A stretch of 64,000 bases of DNA from JABDLO01 sp041749255 (GTDB lineage Bacteria > Bacteroidota > Bacteroidia > Chitinophagales > Saprospiraceae): the NCBI GenBank assembly GCA_041749255.1, contig JBGTBR010000057.1, positions 1 through 64,000 of the forward strand. Direction: 5' to 3'. Positions within the stretch are counted from its first letter, which is position 1; the number at the start of each line of letters is the position of its first letter. Positions 63,788 through 64,000 of the stretch are shown here, one piece after another. The notes under the pieces are model-generated. The model had not been told where the DNA came from. It saw nothing but the letters and a program-made list of their open reading frames with translations, and made no database searches. A program made the position numbers and the translations under genes.

Positions 63788-64000
63788 TTATTTTGGAGAA
63801 GATGATTCATTCCCATTTTCGGAGAGGAACGAGATATTTCTTTTTAATCCTGAATACTTTGCCCTTTTAACGGCACTTCCTTCAAACATAGTATCAAATA
63901 CTTTTTCTGTCATTTCAATCCACTCTTTTCGATTCATTTTCAGCATGTCTTCCCTTGGTCTAAAAGATTCTTCTCTGTGAGGAGTGGAAAACCGATTCCA
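63788..64000 (-). CDS. queG: Epoxyqueuosine reductase QueG, C-terminal part (runs off window)
   Basis: On the minus strand an open frame enters from the window edge and stops at 63788-63790. Its 70 residues match the end of QueG: WNRFSTPHREESFRPRED, then MLKMNRKEWIEMTEKVFD and GSAVKRAKYSGLKRNISFL. QueG reduces epoxyqueuosine to queuosine in tRNA using a cobalamin and iron-sulfur centre. The catalytic part lies outside this window. About 80 bp separate its stop from the purF start, both on the minus strand. Confidence 0.82.
   Translation of the reverse strand, partial: WNRFSTPHREESFRPREDMLKMNRKEWIEMTEKVFDTMFEGSAVKRAKYSGLKRNISFLSENGNESSSPK

Overview
The window looks like Bacteroidota chromosome, probably Saprospiria/Chitinophagales-like, though that placement is an inference. 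The DNA is AT-rich. Putative promoters fit the Bacteroidota pattern TTTG - about 20 nt - TAnnTTTG. Many short lipoprotein signals are present. The core genes have typical Bacteroidota forms: fused alpha/beta 2-oxoacid dehydrogenase E1, a 631-residue PurF, DUF4105 and DUF4348 proteins, and a nos cluster with a Sec/lipoprotein-type (clade II) NosZ. No tRNA, rRNA or CRISPR array was recognised.

Region A (1 to about 21.6 kb) is an accessory zone. Every gene is on the minus strand. Most are free-standing single-gene units of unrelated function: nitrilase, VWA protein, S66 and S41 peptidases, alpha/beta hydrolases, YjbR, DinB/YfiT, two beta-lactamase-like hydrolases, ankyrin protein, Mrr nuclease, propeller lipoprotein, Fic enzyme, YdeI and a VOC protein. 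Several gaps are filled by one dispersed repeat family, always in the same orientation (four copies: 8.64, 13.26, 17.98 and 20.69 kb). Others hold palindromic elements (11.0-11.35 and 17.36-17.6 kb). One alpha/beta hydrolase is split by a 162-bp MITE-like insertion whose removal restores the frame exactly. A WYL regulator is decayed. The layout resembles a gene-cassette array or insertion hotspot, but no integrase is visible here.

Region B (21.8-35.2 kb) holds a GH3-family protein, an orphan TPR histidine kinase and then a nitrous-oxide reduction island on the plus strand. The island runs: Rrf2 regulator with three cysteines, a multi-histidine membrane protein, a c-type cytochrome lipoprotein, a fasciclin lipoprotein, nosZ, a terminator-like hairpin, a four-TM protein, nosL, nosD, nosF and nosY. 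The cytochrome probably feeds electrons to NosZ. NosL and NosDFY supply copper and sulfur for the copper centres. The Rrf2 protein and a 19-bp perfect palindrome are the obvious regulatory candidates. No nitrite or NO reductase is in the window.

Region C (35.2-64 kb) is mostly housekeeping: recO, fused 2-oxoacid dehydrogenase E1, a Rieske oxygenase, an HldD-like epimerase, an MMPL exporter, nadA, an RluA-type synthase, an SDR reductase, prfA, an FkbM methyltransferase broken by an 8-bp tandem duplication, an esterase, a DUF389 protein, GH65 and GH32 glycosidases, a histidine-phosphatase/MaoC pair, a DEAD-box helicase, purF and the 3' end of queG. Two intergenic gaps (35.2 and 44.3 kb) are packed with short degenerate tandem repeats that share a vocabulary.
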